Shown here in pieces: positions 17,673 through 24,733 of a stretch of 64,000 nt of DNA; within the stretch, counting starts at the first letter, position 1; each line of letters starts with the position of its first letter. The notes under the pieces were generated by a model, which had not been told where the DNA came from, made no database searches, and was given only the letters and a program-made list of their open reading frames with translations. Origin of the DNA: Fictibacillus gelatini DSM 15865 (GTDB lineage Bacteria > Bacillota > Bacilli > Bacillales > Fictibacillaceae). Location: positions 84,829 to 148,828 of the forward strand of contig NZ_AUMP01000007.1 of NCBI RefSeq assembly GCF_000430745.1, in the 5' to 3' direction. The translations under genes were made by a program, and so were the position numbers.

Positions 17673-18821
17673 TTAAACACCGTTAACCGGGTTCATCGCC
17701 CATTTAAAGATCTGATCATCCACAACCTTAATCGAGCGAATATTATTTTGGATATTCGAAAGCAAAACAACATATACACTGCCGTCTTTAGCATAACTAT
17801 TTAATCCGTTCCAACCCGGCAATACGCCATGGGAGAAATACTTGTCTGATTTAACATACCACCCAAAGCCATAATCGTGTTTAAAAGGGGTAAAGATTTG
17901 TTCATAGCTTAACGGCGATACAAGTTTTCCGGTTTTTAAGGCATGGTCGAACTTATACAAATCATAGGCGGTCGTATAGATATCGCCGCAGCCGTATAAT
18001 TGTGAAAAATGGGCAGTTCCCGGAATAAATATTTTTTTCGCTTGAATTTTATACCCTTTCGATGGAAATGGTTCATTATTCATTTGGTAGCCAAAGCCCG
18101 AATGTTTCATTCCCGCGACTTGAAAAATATGCTCTTGTAAATAGTTGTGTAATGGTTGACCGGATACTTTTTCAACGATATATCCTAAAATCGAATAGTT
18201 TGAATCCGAATAGTTCCACCGAGTCCCAGGAGGAAATAACAAAAAGTTCGCGCGAAAAGCAATTCGATTGATCAACTGATTTGGCGCTAGTTTTTCCAAT
18301 GTCTCCCGGTATGTCGGAATGCCGGAAGTATGTGTCAATAAATTGTATAATGTAATTTCATTCGCGTGCGGGAAAGTTGGAAGATAGTTTGATAAACGAT
18401 CATGGACATTCAATTTCCCTTGCGCTTGAAGCTGCATAATGGCCGTTGATATAAAAGACTTTGTAATAGACCCGATATAGTAGACGGTATTCCGGTTATT
18501 TCGAATTCTTCTTTCCCTATCAGCAAATCCATATCCTTTATTTAAAATGGTTTTACCGTTTTTCACAACTAGTGCAGTACCATTAAAATGAATCCGTTTT
18601 AAATAATCATCGACTCCCTGATTACTTGGCATCTTTAAAGCCGCAATAGCTTTTTTTAACTTTTGCTTTTTTACAATGTTCGCTTGATTTCTTTGGATTG
18701 GTGCTGATAACTTGTGATAAAAGAAATAGATGCCTCCTAGAAGCAATAATGAACAGCTAAAAATCTGTAATTTTTTTCTGCGGTCTCTTTTTCTTTTCGC
18801 TATTCTCGATTCTTTTCTCAT
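17673..18821 (-). CDS. Membrane-anchored serine hydrolase, beta-lactamase/PBP4* family
   Basis: Class C-type penicillin-recognising fold of 382 aa. A basic N-terminus and a single hydrophobic segment (about residues 19-37) anchor it outside the membrane. The SxxK nucleophile is Ser-Ile-Thr-Lys in YYIGSITKSF; the second motif reads Tyr-Ser-Asp (WNYSDSNYSILG) rather than the canonical Tyr-Ser/Ala-Asn; a C-terminal FSHGVLPGWNG supplies the third (HxG-type) motif. Likely a D-aminopeptidase, esterase or peptidoglycan hydrolase rather than a resistance enzyme. Convergent with the lipase gene. Confidence 0.8.
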   Translation of the reverse strand: MRKESRIAKRKRDRRKKLQIFSCSLLLLGGIYFFYHKLSAPIQRNQANIVKKQKLKKAIAALKMPSNQGVDDYLKRIHFNGTALVVKNGKTILNKGYGFADRERRIRNNRNTVYYIGSITKSFISTAIMQLQAQGKLNVHDRLSNYLPTFPHANEITLYNLLTHTSGIPTYRETLEKLAPNQLINRIAFRANFLLFPPGTRWNYSDSNYSILGYIVEKVSGQPLHNYLQEHIFQVAGMKHSGFGYQMNNEPFPSKGYKIQAKKIFIPGTAHFSQLYGCGDIYTTAYDLYKFDHALKTGKLVSPLSYEQIFTPFKHDYGFGWYVKSDKYFSHGVLPGWNGLNSYAKDGSVYVVLLSNIQNNIRSIKVVDDQIFKWAMNPVNGV

Positions 18822-18980
18822 ACAAGCCCTCTTTTTTCTATGAATATTTCCCTATCACACCATAGAAAAGTTCTTAAAAAGCTTTTTTATGGACTAATTA
18901 TAAAACAGCCAAAATAGAATCACCAGCTGGAACTTACATTTTTTTCTGAGATCTTATATTTTGGTATTTCAACATTAATT

Positions 18981-19009
18981 TTGACGGTCGTCGTTTCTTG
19001 CTTTATAAT
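18981..19009 (+). promoter_or_regulatory. Sigma-A-type promoter of the PAP2 gene
   Basis: -35 TTGACG (18981-18986), 17-bp spacer, -10 TATAAT (19004-19009), 44 bp upstream of the start codon. The spacer contains repeated CGTC, so an overlapping ECF-type promoter, as known for Bacillus bcrC, is conceivable. Confidence 0.75.
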
Positions 19010-19053
19010 TTACGATTGTATAAGTTGATCATTATCTTAAATTTGGAGGACAC

Positions 19054-19635
19054 ATGAACTACGATCTTTTTCATATGATTAACCAATGGGCAGGGCATTA
19101 TTCCTGGTTAGATACCATTATGAAGTTTATTACACAATTTGCCTTGCCTCTATTTGCTGTTATCTTGCTGATCATTTGGCTTACTGGCAATTCGTACAGC
19201 AAACGTTCGGTTTTATATGCAGGAATTTCTGGAATTTTAGCTCTTGTTCTCAATATTATAATTAGTAAGTTTTATTTTGAACCACGTCCTTTCGTTACCC
19301 ATCATGTTCACATGCTGCTACCGCATGCGAAAGATGCCTCCTTTCCAAGTGACCATACTTCGGGAGCGTTTGGGCTTGCGATAGCTATGCTCATGTACAA
19401 AAGAAAATGGGGCTATCCGATGTTGGTGTTGGCGGTTTTAACGGGATTTTCCCGGATATTTGTCGGCCATCACTACCCTGGAGACGTACTTGGTTCAATT
19501 GGTGTTGCGATTATTTCAAGCTGGATCGTTTTATTGTGCCGAAAGCCGCTTGAACCCATCATTCGACTGATTTTATCGCTTTATGATAAACTTCCTTTTG
19601 TTCCAGCAAATCGCGAAAGGGAAGTCAACAAATAG
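19054..19635 (+). CDS. PAP2-family phosphatase, probable undecaprenyl-diphosphatase (BcrC-like)
   Basis: Membrane lipid phosphatase of 193 aa, about five hydrophobic segments. The three-part acid phosphatase signature is present: K-x6-RP (KFYFEPRPF), PSDH (FPSDHTSGAFG) and SR-x5-H (SRIFVGHHYPGDV). BcrC-type enzymes recycle undecaprenyl pyrophosphate during wall synthesis and confer bacitracin tolerance. TTGGAGGACAC precedes ATG 19054. The fluoride riboswitch begins only about 10 bp after its stop codon. Confidence 0.85.
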   Translation: MNYDLFHMINQWAGHYSWLDTIMKFITQFALPLFAVILLIIWLTGNSYSKRSVLYAGISGILALVLNIIISKFYFEPRPFVTHHVHMLLPHAKDASFPSDHTSGAFGLAIAMLMYKRKWGYPMLVLAVLTGFSRIFVGHHYPGDVLGSIGVAIISSWIVLLCRKPLEPIIRLILSLYDKLPFVPANREREVNK

Positions 19636-19644
19636 TAGGAAACT

Positions 19645-19726
19645 AAAAAGGCGATGGAGTTCGCCATTAAGTGCTAAAAAGCTGATGACTCCTACCATTC
19701 ATCAAAATGGTAGGAGTCTGTTTTTT
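19645..19726 (+). ncRNA. Fluoride (crcB) riboswitch with intrinsic terminator
   Basis: GGCGATGGAGTTCGCC (19650-19665) followed by the distal GCTGATGACTCCTACC is the core of the fluoride-sensing RNA that controls crcB in bacilli. The GACTCCTACC segment also forms the left arm of a 13-bp terminator (19687-19699 with 19706-19718) followed by TTTTTT, so fluoride binding should favour read-through. The next genes downstream are two CrcB exporters, but the first begins about 480 bp later, an unusually long gap. Confidence 0.93.
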
Positions 19727-19867
19727 ACGCATGGGGAAAGCATAATTGGCAGCTAGTCCCCTTCAGCTATTATTTTTAAGAATAAATTTTTGCCTGAAAA
19801 AAAGTAAGAAGATAGAAGCAAAAAACAGGATCAAACGCTATAGTGTGGCGCTATTTTCATGGCATTT

Positions 19868-20029
19868 GGACAATAAACAGGTGATTTCCGATAATAAATA
19901 AATACTACCGGACAATAACTGGCCTCAGTCGGACAATAAATTTAGTATTTTCTTCATTTATAGTCCAAAAGTAAGATTTTATTGTTTAAACTGGATGACT
20001 TATTGTCCAAATAAGAGCATTTATTGTCC
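19868..20029. repeat. Symmetric array of eight GGACAATAA motifs with 21-nt period
   Basis: The motif GGACAATAA starts at 19868, 19889 (degenerate: CGATAATAA), 19910 and 19931, each 21 nt apart. Its reverse complement TTATTGTCC starts at 19958 (TTATAGTCC), 19979 (TTATTGTTT), 20000 and 20021, again exactly 21 nt apart. The intervening spacers are AT-rich and not conserved. The array is thus four direct plus four inverted copies within the 574-bp gap between the PAP2 gene and crcB. Nothing else recognisable lies in that gap apart from the riboswitch. Confidence 0.85.
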
Positions 20030-20209
20030 GAGAACGAAATCAGTTTAATGAAGTAAAAATTCGTGATCGTTTTTCCTCATTTCATAGATCTAACGAGGTG
20101 TTCTTAAAGTAAGAATGTCCTAGTACTGAAATCCAAACTTTTTTTCTAGATGAGACAGCTAGAAGCATCTCGGTGCATTATCCCATAATAAGTGATAGAG
20201 GTGAAAAAG

Positions 20210-20605
20210 ATGCAATATGTATTAGTTGGTCTTGCTGGCATTGTTGGAGCATTATTGCGATACGGTTTAGGGCTTTGGACGGCGAACTGGTGGCATTCTT
20301 CCTTCCCTTTAGCAACCCTTTTGACGAACTTGTCAGGCTGTTTTGTTCTTGGCTGGTTGACGACACGAATGATCCGGCTAAAGTTCATGCATCCGTATAT
20401 TACGACTGCGCTGGGCACTGGACTTGTCGGTTCTTTTACGACGTTTTCGACATTTAGTGCGGAGGCCGTAAACTTAATGAAAACCGGACATTGGGGTGGA
20501 GCTTGTTTTTATGTGCTTGCCAGTGGAATAGGTGGATTGTTATTTTCCTGGTTCGGCTATAAAACAGGAAATGCGGACAGAGGGAGCGTAAAGGATGGTG
20601 AATAA
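20210..20605 (+). CDS. crcB1: Fluoride exporter subunit CrcB/Fluc (first copy)
   Basis: Small four-helix fluoride channel subunit, 131 aa. GIVGALLRYGLG near the N-terminus and GSFTTFSTFSAE in the third helix (Phe box and central Na+ site region) are diagnostic. ATG 20210 is chosen because GAGGTG lies six bases upstream; an upstream GTG at 20192 has no ribosome binding site. Two adjacent homologues that form an antiparallel heterodimer are normal in many bacilli. The operon is presumably governed by the fluoride riboswitch further upstream. Confidence 0.92.
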   Translation: MQYVLVGLAGIVGALLRYGLGLWTANWWHSSFPLATLLTNLSGCFVLGWLTTRMIRLKFMHPYITTALGTGLVGSFTTFSTFSAEAVNLMKTGHWGGACFYVLASGIGGLLFSWFGYKTGNADRGSVKDGE

Positions 20606-20607
20606 AC

Positions 20608-20967
20608 ATGATTAATTGCTTATTTGTCGCAGTTGGCGGTTTTTTTGGCGCTATTTCACGATTTGGCATCAGCAAATGGATGAATAGCCGTTTTCCATCC
20701 ACATTCCCAATTGCGACCCTTTTTGTTAATCTTACTGGTGCTTTTCTTTTAGGTCTGATGATCGGAAAAAATATGACACATACCTTTCAACTCCTTTTTG
20801 GAACCGGGTTTATGGGAGCTTTTACAACGTTTTCAACATTTAAATTAGAAACAATTCAATTAAAAATAAAAGGAAAATGGGGACTGATCGGGAGTTATTT
20901 GTTTATAAGTTATGTTGGCGGCATGTTGCTTGCATTTTTTGGACTATACATAGGCGGCCAAATATAG
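20608..20967 (+). CDS. crcB2: Fluoride exporter subunit CrcB/Fluc (second copy)
   Basis: 119-aa partner of the preceding protein, separated by two bases. Shows GGFFGAISRFGISKW and GAFTTFSTFKLE. The pair probably forms the heterodimeric dual-topology channel. The ribosome binding site GGATGGTGAATAAAC lies inside the end of crcB1. No obvious terminator follows. Confidence 0.92.
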   Translation: MINCLFVAVGGFFGAISRFGISKWMNSRFPSTFPIATLFVNLTGAFLLGLMIGKNMTHTFQLLFGTGFMGAFTTFSTFKLETIQLKIKGKWGLIGSYLFISYVGGMLLAFFGLYIGGQI

Positions 20968-21131
20968 CCCTTCGTTATAACTGATAAAAGAGGTTCAAAC
21001 TTTCGGGCCCGGCTATTGTTAAAAGAAAAGAGCGAAATTATGTATTTTTTTTCATAAAAGGATAAATTTTTTCAAAGAACGATTCGTCTTAGCGTTCGGT
21101 GGTATAAAGAAGAAAAAGGCTTTAATGATAG

Positions 21132-21224
21132 TATCTGCAAGTTGTATTTTATTATATCGCCGTCATTATCACCTTCCATTTCGTTTGTTTCGGATTTTTA
21201 ATTTTCTCTGGAAGGATCATTTAA
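21132..21224 (+). pseudogene. dltB: C-terminal remnant of dltB
   Basis: The frame from 21132 ends with [18 protein letters not shown] and a TAA at 21222-21224. The segment ITFHFVCFGF-x-IFSG is the C-terminal transmembrane helix of DltB, the acyltransferase of teichoic-acid D-alanylation. Upstream the frame is closed by TGA TAG; another frame (about 21063-21130, WYKEEKGFNDS) may be further dltB debris. It sits 31 bp before dltC, the native dltB-dltC order. Too short to encode a functional enzyme. Confidence 0.75.
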
Positions 21225-21255
21225 AACGATTATACAAATAAAGGAGCTAACGACT

Positions 21256-21495
21256 ATGGAAAACATAAAAGAACAAGTGTTGGAAATATTAGAAGAAGTG
21301 TGCGAAAACGAAGTTGTGAAAGAAAATCCCGATGTAAAGCTGTTTGAAGAAGGGTTGCTCGATTCGTTCGGGACGGTATCTTTACTCGTCGAAATTGAGC
21401 AACGTTTAGGACTAGAAGTCTCCATTTCCGACTTTGACCGGGAGGAATGGGCGACTCCGAACCTCATTGTTCAAAAGTTGGCGGGTATGAGATAA
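21256..21495 (+). CDS. dltC: D-alanyl carrier protein, orphan
   Basis: Acyl-carrier-like protein of 79 aa that normally carries D-alanine as a phosphopantetheine thioester for teichoic acid esterification. The attachment site is the serine of [21 protein letters not shown] and the FDREEW-TPN segment match DltC throughout. AAAGGAGC precedes ATG 21256. No dltA or dltD accompanies it and dltB survives only as a fragment, so the frame is intact but possibly without partners in this locus. A terminator follows. Confidence 0.92.
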   Translation: MENIKEQVLEILEEVCENEVVKENPDVKLFEEGLLDSFGTVSLLVEIEQRLGLEVSISDFDREEWATPNLIVQKLAGMR

Positions 21496-21524
21496 AAAAT
21501 CAACGTTTGGTCCAAAAATCAACT

Positions 21525-21575
21525 GCACCTCAATGGTTAGCATTGTCTAACCATTCGAGGTGCTTTATTTATTTG
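21525..21575 (+). terminator. Terminator after dltC
   Basis: Arms GCACCTC-AATGGTTAG and CTAACCATT-GAGGTGC with one bulged base and a 6-base loop, followed by TTTATTTATTT. Confidence 0.8.
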
Positions 21576-21707
21576 CATCCTATTATTTTTTTTAGATCAT
21601 GCAAAAAAGGTTTACATAATACTCTATCTTCATCCTTTTCTTGTATGATTTGACCATTATCCAACTTGATCAAGATCTTTTTTAATTGAGCATAACCCTG
21701 GTATAAT

Positions 21708-21798
21708 TTCCGCCAATTTAAAATATAATTCCGTCGAAAATCTCACCAATTCCGCCAAAACTCGAGATAATTCCGCCGATATTAGTATTAATTCCGCC
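21708..21798 (+). repeat. Array of five TTCCGCC motifs with 21-nt period
   Basis: TTCCGCC starts at 21708, 21729 (TTCCGTC), 21750, 21771 and 21792, every interval exactly 21 nt. The motif is usually embedded in AATTCCGCCAA/GA and the spacers are AT-rich. It lies in the 321-bp gap between dltC and the convergent subtilase gene, ending 18 bp before the protease stop codon. The rest of that gap holds the dltC terminator and no frame I would call a gene. Confidence 0.85.
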
Positions 21799-21816
21799 AA
21801 TTTGAAAATTGATTTC

Positions 21817-23208
21817 TTAGCGAATTTGTTTCCACCATTCAGCTAATCCCCCTAAAGGATGGCGCTGCTTGTATGTTTTTTTGAGCGCAGAGTTAATGTC
21901 GATTAAACCATTTCCGTAATATAAGTCGGGACCCGGCTGGCCAAGATCGACGGTGGAGCGTTTAATGATGTTCATCACTTCCGTATTTTGAAGCCCGGGA
22001 TAAATTGAACGGACAAGTCCTGCAAGAGCTGTTACGTGAGGAGCGGCCATCGAAGTGCCTGATAGCGCGGCATATCGTTGTCCGGGATAGGTGCTTGGAA
22101 TTTGGACACCAGGAGCGACAACATCAACAGTAGAGCCGTAGTTGGAAAATGGGGCCCGTTCGCCGACTGCATTAACGGCTCCTACACTTAGCACTTCAGG
22201 GAAAGAAGCTGGATAACTTGGATGGTCGGTATTATCGTTGCCGGAAGCAGCGACAAGAACGACGTTTTTTCCAAACGCATAATCAATCGCTTCTTTCATG
22301 ACGGAGGAAGGCTGATAATTGCCTAAACTTAAATTAATGACATCCGCTCCATGATCGGCGGCCCAGCGAATGCCCTTCGCGATATCAAATGAGGTGCCTG
22401 TTCCTTTTTTGTCCATCACTTTAACCGGGATAATTTGATTAAACCATGTAATGCCGGCTACTCCAATTTTATTATTCGTGTCCGAGGCAATGATGCCTGC
22501 TACGTGGGTCCCATGTCCATTATCATCATAAGGCCGGTCGTTATTTTTTAATACGTTATATCCTTTTAGTAAACGCCGGGAGAGATCTTGGTGGTTTAGA
22601 TCGACGCCGGTATCGACAACGGCGATTTTGATCTTTTTGCTTCCCCGTGAAATGTTCCAACCGAGTTCCGTTTGAATCATCGGCAAATTCCATTGATATT
22701 GGGTGTAAAAAACGTCATTGACCTCGTTAGGGATAAAAATATAATTCGGTTCGGCATAAACGACGTTCTTGCTAGTTCTAAAATAACGTAAAAGTTCGGC
22801 AGTCGATTTACGATAAGATGAAAAAATGCAAACCGAATCAAGACTTTTAGCGAGCTTCCCTTCAATATCGCGTTCGATGATAGCCATCTGATCAGGGCCA
22901 GGATGAACTTTAAACTTTACAGTAACCTGGTTTTTATGATAATGGCTTTTTGCCTTCTCGTTATGTTCAATTTTTTCAATGCTCGGATGGCTGTTTAAAT
23001 GTTCTTTCAGCTTTCGATCACGGCTTAAAGAATTAATTGAAAGCAAATGAGTGTCCCCGTTAAGAAGATTTGGCTTTTCGGTTATTCTCATGTCAGTTGC
23101 CCTTCTGTTAGTAGAAGGCTGTTCATTAAATGTTGGATGGCGAATCGTTGATAAAAGGATAACGGATAGAATAATTATCGAAATCCCAGCAATCCATTTC
23201 TTGCGCAT
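21817..23208 (-). CDS. Subtilisin-like serine protease (S8 family), membrane-anchored or secreted
   Basis: 463-aa preproprotein. A basic start and one hydrophobic segment (residues about 5-22) give a signal or anchor; an inhibitor_I9-like propeptide region follows (about 90-165, VTVKFKVHPGPDQ). The catalytic triad is Asp199 (VVDTGVDL), His232 (GHGTHVAG) and Ser386 (GTSMAAPH), with oxyanion Asn in AASGNDN. The fervidolysin/thermitase-like subgroup fits best. It has its own divergent promoter region with the downstream transporter gene. Role: extracellular protein degradation or processing. Confidence 0.9.
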   Translation of the reverse strand: MRKKWIAGISIIILSVILLSTIRHPTFNEQPSTNRRATDMRITEKPNLLNGDTHLLSINSLSRDRKLKEHLNSHPSIEKIEHNEKAKSHYHKNQVTVKFKVHPGPDQMAIIERDIEGKLAKSLDSVCIFSSYRKSTAELLRYFRTSKNVVYAEPNYIFIPNEVNDVFYTQYQWNLPMIQTELGWNISRGSKKIKIAVVDTGVDLNHQDLSRRLLKGYNVLKNNDRPYDDNGHGTHVAGIIASDTNNKIGVAGITWFNQIIPVKVMDKKGTGTSFDIAKGIRWAADHGADVINLSLGNYQPSSVMKEAIDYAFGKNVVLVAASGNDNTDHPSYPASFPEVLSVGAVNAVGERAPFSNYGSTVDVVAPGVQIPSTYPGQRYAALSGTSMAAPHVTALAGLVRSIYPGLQNTEVMNIIKRSTVDLGQPGPDLYYGNGLIDINSALKKTYKQRHPLGGLAEWWKQIR

Positions 23209-23380
23209 GTCCTCACCTCACAATATGACTTCTTTGTTAGGTTGAGTATTCTAAACTGGATTTATGAGCAATATTTGACGGCAAATGGAACAAAATTTTT
23301 CAAAAGGGTTGAATCGAATATCGAAAGAAAGGTAATGTAAGAGATAGAAGAATGAACCGCATAAAGGGAGAGTAACGTTT

Positions 23381-24661
23381 ATGGAACAACAAGCAGTTAT
23401 TGCGATTGCTATTTTTCTCATCGCATATGCACTTATTATTTCAGAGAAAATTCACCGTACGATTGTAGCGATGCTAGGCGGAGCATTAGTGATCGGGGCA
23501 GGGATTATTGACCAGGAAAGAGCAGTTCATGCGGTCGATTTTAACACGATTGGATTGCTCGTGGGGATGATGATCATGGTCTCGATTACAGCTGAAACAG
23601 GCCTGTTTAAATACATCGCCATCTGGGCGGCGAAAAAGGTGAAAGGAAATCCCGTCCGTATTTTAATTGTTCTCGGATTGATTACGGCAATCGGTTCGGC
23701 CTTTTTAGACAACGTGACGACCGTTCTTTTAATCGTCCCGGTTACGTTTAGCATCACAAGACAATTAAACGTCAATCCCATTCCATATTTAATGACGGAA
23801 ATTTTTGCATCGAATATCGGAGGGACGGCAACGCTTATTGGCGACCCGCCAAACATTATGATCGGCAGCAAAGTGGGGCATTTAACGTTTCTCGCTTTTA
23901 TCAATAATTTAACGCTTATCTGTGCTGTTATATTAGTCATTACCGTCACGATATTCGCCATATTTTACCGAAAACAATTAAAAACGACGCCAGAATTAAA
24001 GGCGGCACTCATGAAGAGAAATGAAAAAGAAGAAATTAAAGACGCCAATCTGCTAAAAAAATCGTTGTTTGCTTTAACGGTGACGATTCTCGGTTTTTTC
24101 CTCCATCAGTTTATACATATTGAAACAGCGTCGATCGCACTATTCGGAGCGTTCCTCTTATTGCTTCTTGCCGGGGAAGACTATTTAGAAGGAGCTTTGG
24201 AAAAAGTCGAGTGGACAACCCTTTTCTTTTTTATCGGATTGTTTGTCATCATTGCCGGGCTTGAAGAAACGCATGTCATTGAAAAATTGGCGGCGGGAGC
24301 GATGGATCTTACGGGCGGCCATGTAAAGTCAACAACCTTTTTGATTTTATGGATGAGTGCCATCGCATCTGCATTTGTCGATAACATTCCGTTTGTCGCA
24401 ACGATGATCCCGATGATTAAAGACATGGGACATTTAGGGATAACGAATTTGGACCCGCTCTGGTGGAGCCTTTCCCTCGGCGCCTGTCTCGGCGGGAACG
24501 GCACATTAATCGGCGCAAGCGCAAACCTTGTCGTAGCCGGACTCGCCGGAAAAGAAGGATACCATATTTCATTCCTTCGCTATTTATGGATCGGTTTCCC
24601 GCTTATGATTTTGTCCATTGTGATTTCGTCGGTGTATGTATATTTGCGGTACTTGATGTAA
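23381..24661 (+). CDS. ArsB/NhaD-family (SLC13-like, P-protein type) ion transporter
   Basis: Polytopic membrane protein of 426 aa with about 10-12 hydrophobic segments arranged as two inverted repeats. Family signatures are SAFLDNVTTVLLIVPVT in the first half and its repeat SAFVDNIPFVATMIPMI in the second, plus NIGGTATLIGDPPNI and GGNGTLIGASAN. The group exports anions or exchanges Na+/H+; the substrate is not determined by sequence. No ars genes are nearby, so arsenite export is not favoured. AAAGGGAGAG precedes ATG 23381; a terminator follows. Confidence 0.85.
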   Translation: MEQQAVIAIAIFLIAYALIISEKIHRTIVAMLGGALVIGAGIIDQERAVHAVDFNTIGLLVGMMIMVSITAETGLFKYIAIWAAKKVKGNPVRILIVLGLITAIGSAFLDNVTTVLLIVPVTFSITRQLNVNPIPYLMTEIFASNIGGTATLIGDPPNIMIGSKVGHLTFLAFINNLTLICAVILVITVTIFAIFYRKQLKTTPELKAALMKRNEKEEIKDANLLKKSLFALTVTILGFFLHQFIHIETASIALFGAFLLLLLAGEDYLEGALEKVEWTTLFFFIGLFVIIAGLEETHVIEKLAAGAMDLTGGHVKSTTFLILWMSAIASAFVDNIPFVATMIPMIKDMGHLGITNLDPLWWSLSLGACLGGNGTLIGASANLVVAGLAGKEGYHISFLRYLWIGFPLMILSIVISSVYVYLRYLM

Positions 24662-24663
24662 AG

Positions 24664-24691
24664 AACATCCTGCTTTTTGCAGGATGTTTTG
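24664..24691 (+). terminator. Terminator after the ion transporter gene
   Basis: Perfect 10-bp stem AACATCCTGC/GCAGGATGTT, loop TTTTT, followed by TTTT. Confidence 0.88.
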
Positions 24692-24733
24692 CTATAACTT
24701 AAGGCTTCGTCATGAATTCGAAGCCCTTTGCAC

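Noticed and set aside
20146..20457. Frames overlapping crcB1 on both strands
   Set aside because: crcB1 explains the region with a ribosome binding site, family motifs and an upstream riboswitch; the other frames have none of these.
19868..21798. CRISPR array
   Set aside because: The conserved units are only 7-9 nt with a total period of 21 nt, spacers are AT-rich and of 12-14 nt, one array changes orientation midway, and there are no cas genes.
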